Below the pieces are notes generated by a model that did not search any database, was not told the DNA's origin, and saw nothing but the letters and a program-made list of their open reading frames with translations. Shown piece by piece: positions 1 to 7,237 of a stretch of DNA of 20,284 nucleotides; position 1 is the first letter of the stretch; each line of letters opens with the position of its first letter. A program made the position numbers and the translations under genes. Origin of the DNA: an uncultured Dysgonomonas sp. (GTDB lineage: Bacteria > Bacteroidota > Bacteroidia > Bacteroidales > Dysgonomonadaceae); NCBI GenBank assembly GCA_937875275.1, contig CALNCC010000183.1, positions 1-20,284 on the forward strand. The letters run 5' to 3'.

Positions 1-1056
1 GGTCGAGAGATAGTATTGCCGGCGAACATAATCGAGAAAATAAGCATGCCGTTTCTCTACGATAGTGGCAAAATCTTTTTTGCGATAGTAGAGGTTGCTG
101 ATTGTCTCTAAAAATTCGACAGACGAGTTGACCGGCTTGTTTATTACGGGGATTATCCGCTGCACCCGTTTGGCACGGAACAACATGAAGATAAGAAACC
201 CGAAGAGTGCAAGCCACAATGATAACAGTAAACGATTGTCATTGAACAGTGTTCTAAATATACTCAACTCTCCCTCGCCGCCTTGTGATTGATATTCATC
301 CCATATTACCCTCGTGTTGCGGGGGATGTACGACAAGCAGCGATAAGCATAATCGTAGGTATTGATATTTGCCTGATAATAATTGGTAAAGGCTGTGGGA
401 ACTGCATGCATATATATATTTCCTTCGCCAACAGACAAACGAACAAAGACCACATCGTTGTGCCCATCACGCCCCAAGACCTCGTACGGCAAAACGAAAG
501 TCGAATCGAACATAAATTTCGTTTTGGTCATCAAATTTCTCATTCGATATTTTTCCGCAGGATAGTCTTTCAGTATATAGGTGGTATCTCCATCATTAGA
601 ATAGAAAGTTGTTTTAGTTTTCACGTTCAGAGTATCCAACAACAGAAACGAAAATTCCTCAGCAGAAATAAATACATCGTTACCATTGTCCGCAAAGTCG
701 AGCAGATGTTCTAAATCTAAACGATCTAATTCGAAGGACTGATTGATAAATATATATGCCCAATGATCGGTATTCTCAATCGCGGGAATCTCATAATCTT
801 CACTATCTTCATAATCATAGTCGGATAACCGCCAATCGTCTTCCAACCGATTGTATATCGGTTTGCGAGTAACTTCTACTTCATCGAAGATATTTTTCGC
901 CTCACGATAAGTGATATAGGTGTCATACGGATTTGTACCCCCGTTGGTGTACGTTGGTTCCCAATTGATCTGCTTCTTGTTGCCGGCTAAAAATATCATA
1001 ACCAAAAGCATAACCAAAATGACAACTACAAGTATGATTGTATTTTTATTTTTCAT
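1..1056 (-). CDS. DUF4350 domain membrane protein (C-terminus cut by window edge)
   Basis: The reverse strand is open for 352 codons from the ATG at 1056 to the window edge with no stop, so the C-terminus is missing. An N-terminal membrane anchor (about residues 5-24) is followed by a soluble extracytoplasmic part with the DUF4350 pattern (about 40-250), rich in acidic residues around 72-90. A second hydrophobic helix lies at about 276-293, then a basic cytoplasmic tail (RAKRVQR at 294-300). DUF4350 proteins have no established biochemical role. They recur beside DUF4129, SpoIIM-like, RDD, MoxR and DUF58 genes, and the first three partners are here. The start overlaps the end of the DUF4129 gene by 11 bases, which suggests translational coupling as the last visible gene of this operon. 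Family assignment is by pattern and neighbourhood; the gene itself is clear. Confidence 0.8.
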   Translation of the reverse strand, partial: MKNKNTIILVVVILVMLLVMIFLAGNKKQINWEPTYTNGGTNPYDTYITYREAKNIFDEVEVTRKPIYNRLEDDWRLSDYDYEDSEDYEIPAIENTDHWAYIFINQSFELDRLDLEHLLDFADNGNDVFISAEEFSFLLLDTLNVKTKTTFYSNDGDTTYILKDYPAEKYRMRNLMTKTKFMFDSTFVLPYEVLGRDGHNDVVFVRLSVGEGNIYMHAVPTAFTNYYQANINTYDYAYRCLSYIPRNTRVIWDEYQSQGGEGELSIFRTLFNDNRLLLSLWLALFGFLIFMLFRAKRVQRIIPVINKPVNSSVEFLETISNLYYRKKDFATIVEKRHAYFLDYVRRQYYLST

Positions 1057-1807
1057 CCGGCAATATAGATTTAGATAGTTTTTCCAATTGCTCGGATACT
1101 GAGACAAACATGGCTTCGTCAAGTACAAATTCACCATACCACACATAGTCGAATATGAGAGTCGTACCAACAAACTGATTACGCAACTCATTGTCGGCTA
1201 TCTCGTACTGATAACTGTTATTGGTCTTGTTCGGATTCCACTTTATAATATCCTTATCGGTAAGTATTTTCAGATTGCGGAGATATAGGAAACGAGTAGC
1301 AAGACGATAATCTTTATTCGATATGGCTTGAGCGATCAACTGGTCGAAATCCATTTCGTGAACATTCTCGCTATAAATCTCAATTTCGGGTGTATCTAAT
1401 TTTTTCTTGCCCAACAGCGTTTTGAGTTTGACACCCGACAATTTCAAGACAACCAACACAATTAATAAAATGAGAACGATCAACATAGCCACTCCGATGC
1501 CGGAGTTGAAAGCAAGATGATCAGTGAATATGCTTCCTATTTTATTTTTTAGCCAATACAAGAATCTGTCGAGCAAAGATGGTCCATTGTTCACAATATC
1601 CTCTTCATAATTGAAGCGGCTATCGTCAATATATTTTTGTATCGCCTCTTCGTGGGGGACTCTAAAATCCACCTCTGTCGGCACATCTACAATCATTGTG
1701 TCTACTGCTACCAACGGCGCACCCTCTGTCTGCGGGTATACCGACAGGGCAAAGACATACATTATCAGTATGAGCAATATTCTGTGCAATGATGAGAGGT
1801 GCTTCAC
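1046..1807 (-). CDS. DUF4129 domain-containing membrane protein
   Basis: A 253-residue protein starting at GTG. A hydrophobic N-terminus (residues 8-24, ending near YPQTEG) looks like a signal peptide. A periplasmic segment (about 30-100) with many acidic residues follows, then one strong transmembrane helix (about 104-123) and a cytoplasmic C-terminal domain (about 150-245). The latter holds the helical DUF4129 pattern, with NKDYRLATRFLYLRNLKIL at 164-182 and a WNPNKTNNSYQYEI stretch at 190-203. DUF4129 has no proven activity; it is found in operons with MoxR ATPases, DUF58 and transglutaminase-like proteins. The gene lies 15 bases after the membrane-protein gene upstream and overlaps the DUF4350 gene downstream by 11 bases, so it is in the middle of an operon. 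The GTG start is chosen because it places the signal peptide at the true N-terminus. Confidence 0.8.
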   Translation of the reverse strand: MKHLSSLHRILLILIMYVFALSVYPQTEGAPLVAVDTMIVDVPTEVDFRVPHEEAIQKYIDDSRFNYEEDIVNNGPSLLDRFLYWLKNKIGSIFTDHLAFNSGIGVAMLIVLILLIVLVVLKLSGVKLKTLLGKKKLDTPEIEIYSENVHEMDFDQLIAQAISNKDYRLATRFLYLRNLKILTDKDIIKWNPNKTNNSYQYEIADNELRNQFVGTTLIFDYVWYGEFVLDEAMFVSVSEQLEKLSKSILPDEK

Positions 1808-1822
1808 TAAAAAGGGATCGTT

Positions 1823-2662
1823 TTAATTGTTGTTGCCGAGATTGTCTATTTCTTCGTATGTATCTATATTCTCGTATCTGCTTCTCAAGTTGAAATACAA
1901 TATTCCTAAACCGGCAAATAGTATAGGATATAAGAATATAGAACCTACATAAGAGATTGCACTTGCTACATATTGATAGATAGGAGACAAGAAAAAATCT
2001 ATTTTAAACATCGATCCTAAATAAATCAGTGTTGCCGGAATGCTAAGAATATTGCTCGCAATAACGAGGCAAAGACTGATAAGCAGAGCGAATGCAAATG
2101 TAGTCCACCAATTGTTCACTACCAGTTTCCACGATTTAATGAAGCTGTCTACAATAGAAGCATCTTCTATAATATAAACATAGGCAAAAAACAGAAAGAA
2201 TATTGCAAATGCAACTCCCGGTATGATGCAAAATATAGAACCTATCGCAATAATGATAACGTATATTATCTGACAAAGCATCATGGGCAGTGCAACTTTG
2301 ATGGTTTTGATCCATACATCACGTATTTCTACGGCTCCCTTTTCCGAACTATTGTACAGCGCGATATACGATACCATATATGCCATAATTATGGTTGACC
2401 CCACAAAAGTGAGAATATATCCCAAAATGACAGGCAATGTATATATTTGTTTGTACAACCCAAACGGATCTGCCGGATCTAATTTGTACGAAAAAATAGC
2501 ACTGAAATCGGGCTGGAGATAAGCTACGATGAGAAAGAACGGAATGAGATAGCACAGCCCTTTGCTGATATTTATATAATTCTGTTTTAGAAACTCCATT
2601 GTTACCTGAAGATTTTGTCCGAAATCACGAGTTTGAAATAACTTCACTTTCTGTTTTTCCAT
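1823..2662 (-). CDS. Polytopic membrane protein of the SpoIIM/DUF4129 operon, function unknown
   Basis: A 279-residue protein with a short cytoplasmic N-terminus (KLFQTRDFGQNLQVTMEFLK, residues 8-27) and about six hydrophobic segments, near 34-50, 73-103, 126-146, 148-166, 187-215 and 232-256. A short polar acidic tail follows. The arrangement resembles the DUF4013/glycerophosphodiester-phosphodiesterase-type membrane domain, but without that enzyme's catalytic domain, so no enzyme activity is claimed. The start at 2662 lies inside the spoIIM-like gene and overlaps it by 38 bases. The RDFG-containing N-terminus before the next ATG (2599) looks conserved in the family as I know it, which supports the longer start. 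It probably works with its neighbours as a membrane complex. The fold family is uncertain; the gene is not. Confidence 0.75.
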   Translation of the reverse strand: MEKQKVKLFQTRDFGQNLQVTMEFLKQNYINISKGLCYLIPFFLIVAYLQPDFSAIFSYKLDPADPFGLYKQIYTLPVILGYILTFVGSTIIMAYMVSYIALYNSSEKGAVEIRDVWIKTIKVALPMMLCQIIYVIIIAIGSIFCIIPGVAFAIFFLFFAYVYIIEDASIVDSFIKSWKLVVNNWWTTFAFALLISLCLVIASNILSIPATLIYLGSMFKIDFFLSPIYQYVASAISYVGSIFLYPILFAGLGILYFNLRSRYENIDTYEEIDNLGNNN

Positions 2663-3611
2663 TGATTTTTTTATTTAAACGGTATGGATAATAAAAGAAA
2701 TACCAAATGATGAATATGGCTGATAAGCCGATTACTGTGAGATTGAAATAGATAGGCATATCGGTCAGCCTTGTCCAATAACTTTCGATAAAAGCTGCTA
2801 CGAGAAATACAGGTATAAGCCCGACAACTATTTTCAGCGCGTCTTTTCCTGCCATCATGAGAGATGTTATCCGCTTGTAACTGCCGGGAAACAGAATGCT
2901 GTTACCCAATATCAGCCCTGCACCTCCGGCTATCACAATTGCCGACATCTCCAATGTTCCATGCAGCCAAATCGACATTGTAGATGTGGTCAGCAATCCC
3001 CGTTCGAAAAAGAAAAATTGAAATACTCCTACCATAACTCCATTCGAGAAAAGGACATAGACCGTCCCCACCGAAAAGAATATTCCCCAGATAAATGCAA
3101 GAAACGAGACTCGTATATTATTGGTGGATATCATAAAAAACATAGGAGCCTCATCCGATGTTTTATAGACAGCCATAGGGTCGCCTCTTTCGATGTTCTC
3201 GATAGTCTGGTTTACATAAGTCGGACCCAATATCAGATTTGCAAAATCGGGATCTTGCCATTGCGAAAAAACACCTAACAGAACACCCATCATAAAGAAC
3301 ATAAACGAATAGAGCATGTTCTTTCTATACTTGTACATAATTACAGGAAGCTCCGTTTTCCAGAAATTGATGAAACGTCCTTTCTCTTTTTTCTTGAATT
3401 TATAGATGTCAATAAAATAACGCCCCGTCAGTCGGTTCAGATATTTTATGGTTCGCGACTTTGGATAGAAAGTGCGGGCATAGGACAAATCGTCGGTAAG
3501 TTCAATAAAGTTTTCAGCCAAAGTTTCGGCAGAGATATTTTTATCTCCTGTCTCCTCATCTATTTTCTCCCATTTATCCTTATTGTTTTTTATAAATGCC
3601 GCTTCCCTCAT
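2625..3611 (-). CDS. Stage II sporulation protein M (SpoIIM)-like membrane protein
   Basis: A 328-residue protein with a soluble N-terminal half (about 1-95, including a basic FKKKEKGRF patch at 72-80). A SpoIIM-type membrane domain follows, with hydrophobic helices near 100-117, 168-205, 223-241, 259-275 and 292-311. Recognisable SpoIIM-like parts are the NNIRVSFLAFIWGIFFSVGT stretch (163-182) and a WLHGTLEMSAI motif before a glycine-rich helix. In Bacillus SpoIIM acts in engulfment. In non-sporulating Bacteroidetes the homologue sits with RDD, DUF4129, DUF4350 and MoxR genes, so its role here is in an uncharacterised membrane system and not sporulation. It is the first gene of the minus-strand operon, divergent from the RDD gene, and overlaps the next gene by 38 bases. 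Confidence 0.85.
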   Translation of the reverse strand: MREAAFIKNNKDKWEKIDEETGDKNISAETLAENFIELTDDLSYARTFYPKSRTIKYLNRLTGRYFIDIYKFKKKEKGRFINFWKTELPVIMYKYRKNMLYSFMFFMMGVLLGVFSQWQDPDFANLILGPTYVNQTIENIERGDPMAVYKTSDEAPMFFMISTNNIRVSFLAFIWGIFFSVGTVYVLFSNGVMVGVFQFFFFERGLLTTSTMSIWLHGTLEMSAIVIAGGAGLILGNSILFPGSYKRITSLMMAGKDALKIVVGLIPVFLVAAFIESYWTRLTDMPIYFNLTVIGLSAIFIIWYFFYYPYRLNKKINGKTESEVISNS

Positions 3612-3676
3612 TCGATGGATCAGATATGTTTAGTTCATTCAGTATATGTTCTGTACAGTTCATCTAAAATTATAGA

Positions 3677-3707
3677 GTTACAGTATCATAAAATAATAGA
3701 TTGTAAC
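3677..3707. repeat. Inverted repeat in the leader of the spoIIM-like operon
   Basis: GTTACA at 3677-3682 and TGTAAC at 3702-3707 form a perfect 6-base inverted repeat with a 19-base AT-rich centre. It lies between the candidate promoter and the start of the spoIIM-like gene, so it could be an RNA hairpin or an operator. It could also be chance in such AT-rich sequence. Confidence 0.25.
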
Positions 3708-3763
3708 CTACTACCATATTCCTTTGTTATATCTCTATTTTGATTATATTCTTAGTTTCAGAG

Positions 3764-3771
3764 CAAATATA
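3764..3771 (-). promoter_or_regulatory. Candidate -7 box for the spoIIM-like operon
   Basis: CAAATATA reads TATATTTG on the minus strand, an exact match to the Bacteroidetes -7 consensus TAnnTTTG. No clear TTG is present at the expected -33 distance. The implied start near 3758 gives a leader of about 147 bases. Confidence 0.4.
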
Positions 3772-3799
3772 GTCATAGAGTTAAAAAGAATAAAGAAAA

Positions 3800-3831
3800 T
3801 TGAGGAATAATAATTTTTAAAATTACTTTTG
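3800..3831 (+). promoter_or_regulatory. Promoter of the RDD-family gene
   Basis: TTG at 3800-3802 (-33) and TACTTTTG at 3824-3831 (-7, exact TAnnTTTG) are separated by 21 bases, close to the Bacteroidetes spacing. The predicted start near 3836 leaves a leader of about 20 bases before the ATG at 3857. Together with the minus-strand candidate this makes a divergent promoter region. Confidence 0.6.
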
Positions 3832-3856
3832 TAGTTCTCTTCAAAGAATTTGATTG

Positions 3857-4603
3857 ATGGCAATAGAAGTACAAACCACGCAAAATGTAACAATAGACTA
3901 CGAACCGGCAGGACTCGGATACAGACTTCTTGCCTATTCGCTCGATTGGATTGTGATAATAGCATGGTTATTGGGGTGGACAGGTATACTGGATGTCGCT
4001 TCTTCTATGGATTTGTTCGATTTATTAGATTCCTCCTACTCATTCGGGATGATATTGGCTTTCATCATTTTTGTCCCCGCCATTTTTTACGACCTACTAT
4101 TCGAAACGCTCAACAATGGGCAAAGTATCGGCAAAATGGTGTTTCGTATCAAGGTGGTAAATATAAATGGTACAGCTCCGTCGTTCGGCGCATACCTCTT
4201 GCGATGGCTGTTTCGCTTGGTAGACTTTTTCATCACGCAGTGGATACTGGGAACTATAATGGTTGCCGTAACAAAAAACTCTCAACGATTGGGTGATATG
4301 ATTGCCGGAACAACCGTCATCGACCTAAAAATGAAAAACAAGAGCAGCAACCTGCAAGTGCCCGAACTTGAATTTCACGAAGATTACAAAGTGAGTTACT
4401 ACGATGTTCTCGACCGCCTTTCCGACAAAGATATTCAGACTGTATTGTCTATCATGCAAGACACATCAATGTCTAACAACGAGTTTTTCATATCACGATT
4501 GGCTGACAAGATAAAACAAGTTACCGGCTATTCGTACGATGGCTCGGACAAGGTTTTCCTCAGCAAGGTAGTGAGTGATTACAACTATTTGGCATTACAG
4601 TAA
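3857..4603 (+). CDS. RDD family membrane protein
   Basis: A 248-residue protein. The RDD domain covers about residues 15-150: the Arg and first Asp sit in the GYRLLAYSLDW segment (Arg23, Asp30), followed by two hydrophobic segments. The typical ETLNNGQSIGKMVFRIKVV block then leads into a third helix region with RWLFRLVDFF. A soluble, mostly helical C-terminal extension (about 160-248) follows the membrane domain. RDD proteins are small membrane proteins; some have been linked to ion transport, but this subtype has no known substrate. In Bacteroidetes it accompanies the SpoIIM-like gene, here divergently. The ATG at 3857 is preferred over the TTG immediately before it (3854). It ends at a hairpin shared with argF'. 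Confidence 0.85.
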   Translation: MAIEVQTTQNVTIDYEPAGLGYRLLAYSLDWIVIIAWLLGWTGILDVASSMDLFDLLDSSYSFGMILAFIIFVPAIFYDLLFETLNNGQSIGKMVFRIKVVNINGTAPSFGAYLLRWLFRLVDFFITQWILGTIMVAVTKNSQRLGDMIAGTTVIDLKMKNKSSNLQVPELEFHEDYKVSYYDVLDRLSDKDIQTVLSIMQDTSMSNNEFFISRLADKIKQVTGYSYDGSDKVFLSKVVSDYNYLALQ

Positions 4604-4667
4604 AACGATTCTCTTCATTTCTTTTTAACACCCGATTTCGACAAATATATATCCAGCCGTTAATATA

Positions 4668-4703
4668 AAACAGGCTGCCCCGTGTTATAGGAACAGCCTG
4701 TTT
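4668..4703. terminator. Bidirectional rho-independent terminator between RDD and argF' genes
   Basis: A perfect 10-base stem, AAACAGGCTG (4668-4677) with CAGCCTGTTT (4694-4703), encloses a 16-base loop. It is followed by a T-rich run on the plus strand (TTTCTTTTAT) and TTTTATATT on the minus strand. It lies 64 bases after the RDD stop and 21 bases after the argF' stop, so it serves both convergent genes. Confidence 0.85.
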
Positions 4704-4724
4704 CTTTTATATTTATCTGCTTAT

Positions 4725-5678
4725 TTACAACGACTCCAATAGTCGTTTGAGCACCACCTGTGCCGAGATTTCTCTATTGGCGGCTTCGGGTATTACTAAC
4801 GACTGAGGGCTTTCTATCACATCATCACTCACAATCATATTGCGACGAACCGGCAGACAGTGCATAAAGTGAGCATTTGCTGTAAGAGCCATTTTCTCGG
4901 TAGTTACCGTCCACGATTTGTCCATGTTCAAAATTTTGCCATAATTGGGGTCTGCGTATGCTGCCCAGTTTTTGGCATATACGAAATCAGCACCTTCGAG
5001 AGCCTTATCCTGATTATATTCGACTTTTGCCCCACGCACAAATTTAGGGTCAAGTTCATATCCTTCGGGATGAGTGATTACAAAATCAACATCCGCTTCG
5101 TTCATAAAGTCGGCAAACGAATTGGGTACTGCCTGTGGCAACGCCTTAGGATGTGGAGCCCACGTCAACACCACTTTTGGTCGATCTTTCTTTTTGTATT
5201 CCTCAATTGTTATCAGATCGGCAAATGCTTGCAACGGATGACCGGTAGCGGCTTCCATACTGAACACAGGGCGTCCCGAATATTTGATAAACTGATTTAA
5301 TATCTTCTCTTGGTAATCGTCTTCTTTGTTCTCGAATTGGGCAAATGCACGTACTCCGATCACATCGCAATAGCTACCCATAACCGGTATTGCTTCGAGG
5401 ATATGTTCCGATTTATCGCCATCCATCACCACTCCTCTCTCTGTTTCCAGTTTCCACGCGCCCTGATTGATATCGAGAATAATTGTATTCATCCCAAGAT
5501 TCATCCCGGCTTTCTGAGTACTCAATCGGGTACGCAGGCTCGAATTAAAAAACACCATCAACAGTGTTTTGTTTTCGCCTAAATGCTTGTATGCAAAACG
5601 GTTTTTCTTTACTTCAAGGGCTTCTTTCACTGCTTGTTTCAGATCGCCCAAATCTTTCACATTAGTATATGTTTTCAT
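4725..5678 (-). CDS. argF': N-succinyl-L-ornithine carbamoyltransferase (ArgF')
   Basis: A 317-residue transcarbamylase of the acetyl/succinyl-ornithine class. It transfers a carbamoyl group from carbamoyl phosphate to N-acylornithine in the cytosolic arginine pathway. Visible motifs are the phosphate-binding FFNSSLRTRLST (43-54), the VVMDGDKSEH loop (83-92), HPLQAFADL, and HCLPVRR near the C-terminus that contacts the substrate. The Bacteroides fragilis enzyme uses N-succinylornithine and has Pro90; the Xanthomonas acetylornithine enzyme has Glu92 at this place. Here the residue is Ser90, which fits the succinyl type. The ATG at 5678 is chosen because an in-frame start at 5807 would precede the promoter and run through the efflux operon's terminator. 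The gene stands alone with its own candidate promoter and terminator. Confidence 0.92.
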   Translation of the reverse strand: MKTYTNVKDLGDLKQAVKEALEVKKNRFAYKHLGENKTLLMVFFNSSLRTRLSTQKAGMNLGMNTIILDINQGAWKLETERGVVMDGDKSEHILEAIPVMGSYCDVIGVRAFAQFENKEDDYQEKILNQFIKYSGRPVFSMEAATGHPLQAFADLITIEEYKKKDRPKVVLTWAPHPKALPQAVPNSFADFMNEADVDFVITHPEGYELDPKFVRGAKVEYNQDKALEGADFVYAKNWAAYADPNYGKILNMDKSWTVTTEKMALTANAHFMHCLPVRRNMIVSDDVIESPQSLVIPEAANREISAQVVLKRLLESL

Positions 5679-5724
5679 TACAACGAGTTTTATATTATCT
5701 GTATCTAAAAATCTTGAAAGAGAA

Positions 5725-5732
5725 CAAAGGTA
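5725..5732 (-). promoter_or_regulatory. Candidate -7 box for argF'
   Basis: CAAAGGTA reads TACCTTTG on the minus strand, an exact TAnnTTTG match. It places transcription start near 5718, about 40 bases before the argF' ATG. No clear -33 TTG is visible. Confidence 0.5.
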
Positions 5733-5761
5733 CAATATATATTTGAGATTATCATATAAGA

Positions 5762-5799
5762 AAAGCGGGGCAGATTCATTCGAATCGTAGCCCCACTTT
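5762..5799 (-). terminator. Terminator of the RND efflux operon
   Basis: The arms 5762-5771 and 5790-5799 pair over 10 bases; on the minus-strand RNA the one irregular pair is a G-U wobble. An inner GATTC/GAATC pairing (5773-5777 with 5782-5786) extends the hairpin. On the minus strand it is followed by TTTTCTTAT. It lies about 30 bases after the stop of the outer-membrane factor gene and upstream of the argF' promoter. Confidence 0.8.
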
Positions 5800-5830
5800 A
5801 TCCACAAAAAAGGTATTTTAAGGATTTGTT

Positions 5831-7237
5831 TTATTCTGCTCCTCCACCAAGTGCTCTATACAGATTCACAGACGCTTGCAACTGTTCGAGTTTGTCGTTG
5901 ATCAGGCTCATTTCGGCTTGAAGCAAACTTTGCTGTGCATTCAACACCTCAAGCGAGCTGCTGATCATACCACCCTCAAGCAACAACTGAGTATCTTCTA
6001 CTGCCGTACCTAAGGACTCGACTTGCGAGGCACGTGTTTCCATCTTCCTCAATGCAGCTTCATGCGTGAACATGATATTCGAAACCTCTTTACTTGCATT
6101 TAGCACAGTCTGTTCGAATGACAGTAAAGCCTCTTCTTGTTGAGCCTTACGGATTTTCAGTTGACCGGTTAATTGATTTTTTGCAAATATAGGCTGAGTT
6201 ATTCCTCCTATGATATTCGCAAACAAATTCTCAGGTTTGAAGAAATCACTCAATGTGTTCTGTGTTCCATACCCAACCATACTACCATTCGATAAGGTAA
6301 TAGACGGATAGAAACTTGCCCGAGCTGCTTGTGTCAACTCAAATGCTGAACGGAATGATAATTCTGCCATTTTCACATCAGGTCGTTTGGCTAACATCTG
6401 CGCAGGAACACCGTATGCTAAAGCAACAGGAACGGTCTGGTCTGACAACTTGTTGCGGAACACATATCCCGGTTTGCGTCCAAGCATAACACATATCGAG
6501 TTTTCGATCTGTCTGATATTGCTTTCCAAGTCAACAATGCTTGTGCGGGTACTATACAGCAATGCTTTGCTTTGCTCTACTGAAGCACGAGTTATTGTCG
6601 ACTGAGGAATATCCATCATTGCCGCCATAGTCTCGGTGCTTTTTTCTATTATACCAATTATGTTTCTGGTAACTTCCAACTGGTTGTCAAGGGCAAGCAA
6701 TGTGTAATAAGATGTTGAGATATTAGCTATCAGTGATGTTTGCATCAGATTCTTATATTCAACACTACTCATAAATTGAGCCTGAGCCGATTTTTTCTGC
6801 TTGCTAAGTTTCCCCCACAAATCAAGTTCCCACGATGCAGCGATACCTAAGCTATATTGTCCTGAATGATAACTTGACGAAAGACTCTTCATTTCATTTA
6901 CCTGAGCGGCAAGAGCCACCGTAGGGAAATAAGCAGCACGAGCCATGCTCAAATTTGCTTCGCCTTGTTTGATGCGGGCGTATGCAATTTGCAGGTCATG
7001 ATTATTGTTAATTCCTTCCTCAATCAAGGCTTGCAGTACAGGATCTTTATAGTATTCTTTCCACGAAATATTAGCAATCGTTGTCGTATCAGTAGCCTCT
7101 TTATCTCTAAACAGTCCTGCCGAGTCAACCTCAGGTGCTTTATATTTCTTAGTTATTTGGCAGGATTGCAGTCCTACTGAGGCAACAAGCCCCAATAGAA
7201 CAATCCCTTTTATATATTTACTATTCATATATCTCAT
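5831..7237 (-). CDS. Outer-membrane efflux lipoprotein of an RND system (TolC/OprM-NodT family)
   Basis: A 468-residue outer-membrane factor, the exit duct of the tripartite pump. The N-terminus is a lipoprotein signal: hydrophobic GIVLLGLVASVGLQSC with lipobox LQSC, giving lipidated Cys26. The mature part has the two homologous OEP repeats of the family (about 60-250 and 275-460), with long helices and the typical ANLSMARAAYFPTVALAA and TQAARASFYPSITLSNG segments, and ends in VNLYRALGGG. Length fits the NodT/CmeC subfamily (about 450-480). The start ATG overlaps the TGA of the pump gene in an ATGA arrangement, so the two are translationally coupled. A second ATG three codons downstream is possible but less favoured. 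It is the last gene of the operon. Confidence 0.93.
   Translation of the reverse strand: MRYMNSKYIKGIVLLGLVASVGLQSCQITKKYKAPEVDSAGLFRDKEATDTTTIANISWKEYYKDPVLQALIEEGINNNHDLQIAYARIKQGEANLSMARAAYFPTVALAAQVNEMKSLSSSYHSGQYSLGIAASWELDLWGKLSKQKKSAQAQFMSSVEYKNLMQTSLIANISTSYYTLLALDNQLEVTRNIIGIIEKSTETMAAMMDIPQSTITRASVEQSKALLYSTRTSIVDLESNIRQIENSICVMLGRKPGYVFRNKLSDQTVPVALAYGVPAQMLAKRPDVKMAELSFRSAFELTQAARASFYPSITLSNGSMVGYGTQNTLSDFFKPENLFANIIGGITQPIFAKNQLTGQLKIRKAQQEEALLSFEQTVLNASKEVSNIMFTHEAALRKMETRASQVESLGTAVEDTQLLLEGGMISSSLEVLNAQQSLLQAEMSLINDKLEQLQASVNLYRALGGGAE

Noticed and set aside
289..714. 141-codon plus-strand frame near the left edge
   Set aside because: It is antisense to the DUF4350 gene, which is open for 352 codons on the minus strand and has a signal anchor and operon context.
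5679..5807. 43-residue N-terminal extension of ArgF'
   Set aside because: It would begin inside the efflux operon's terminator hairpin and upstream of the argF' -7 box; the family starts at the MKTYTNV equivalent.
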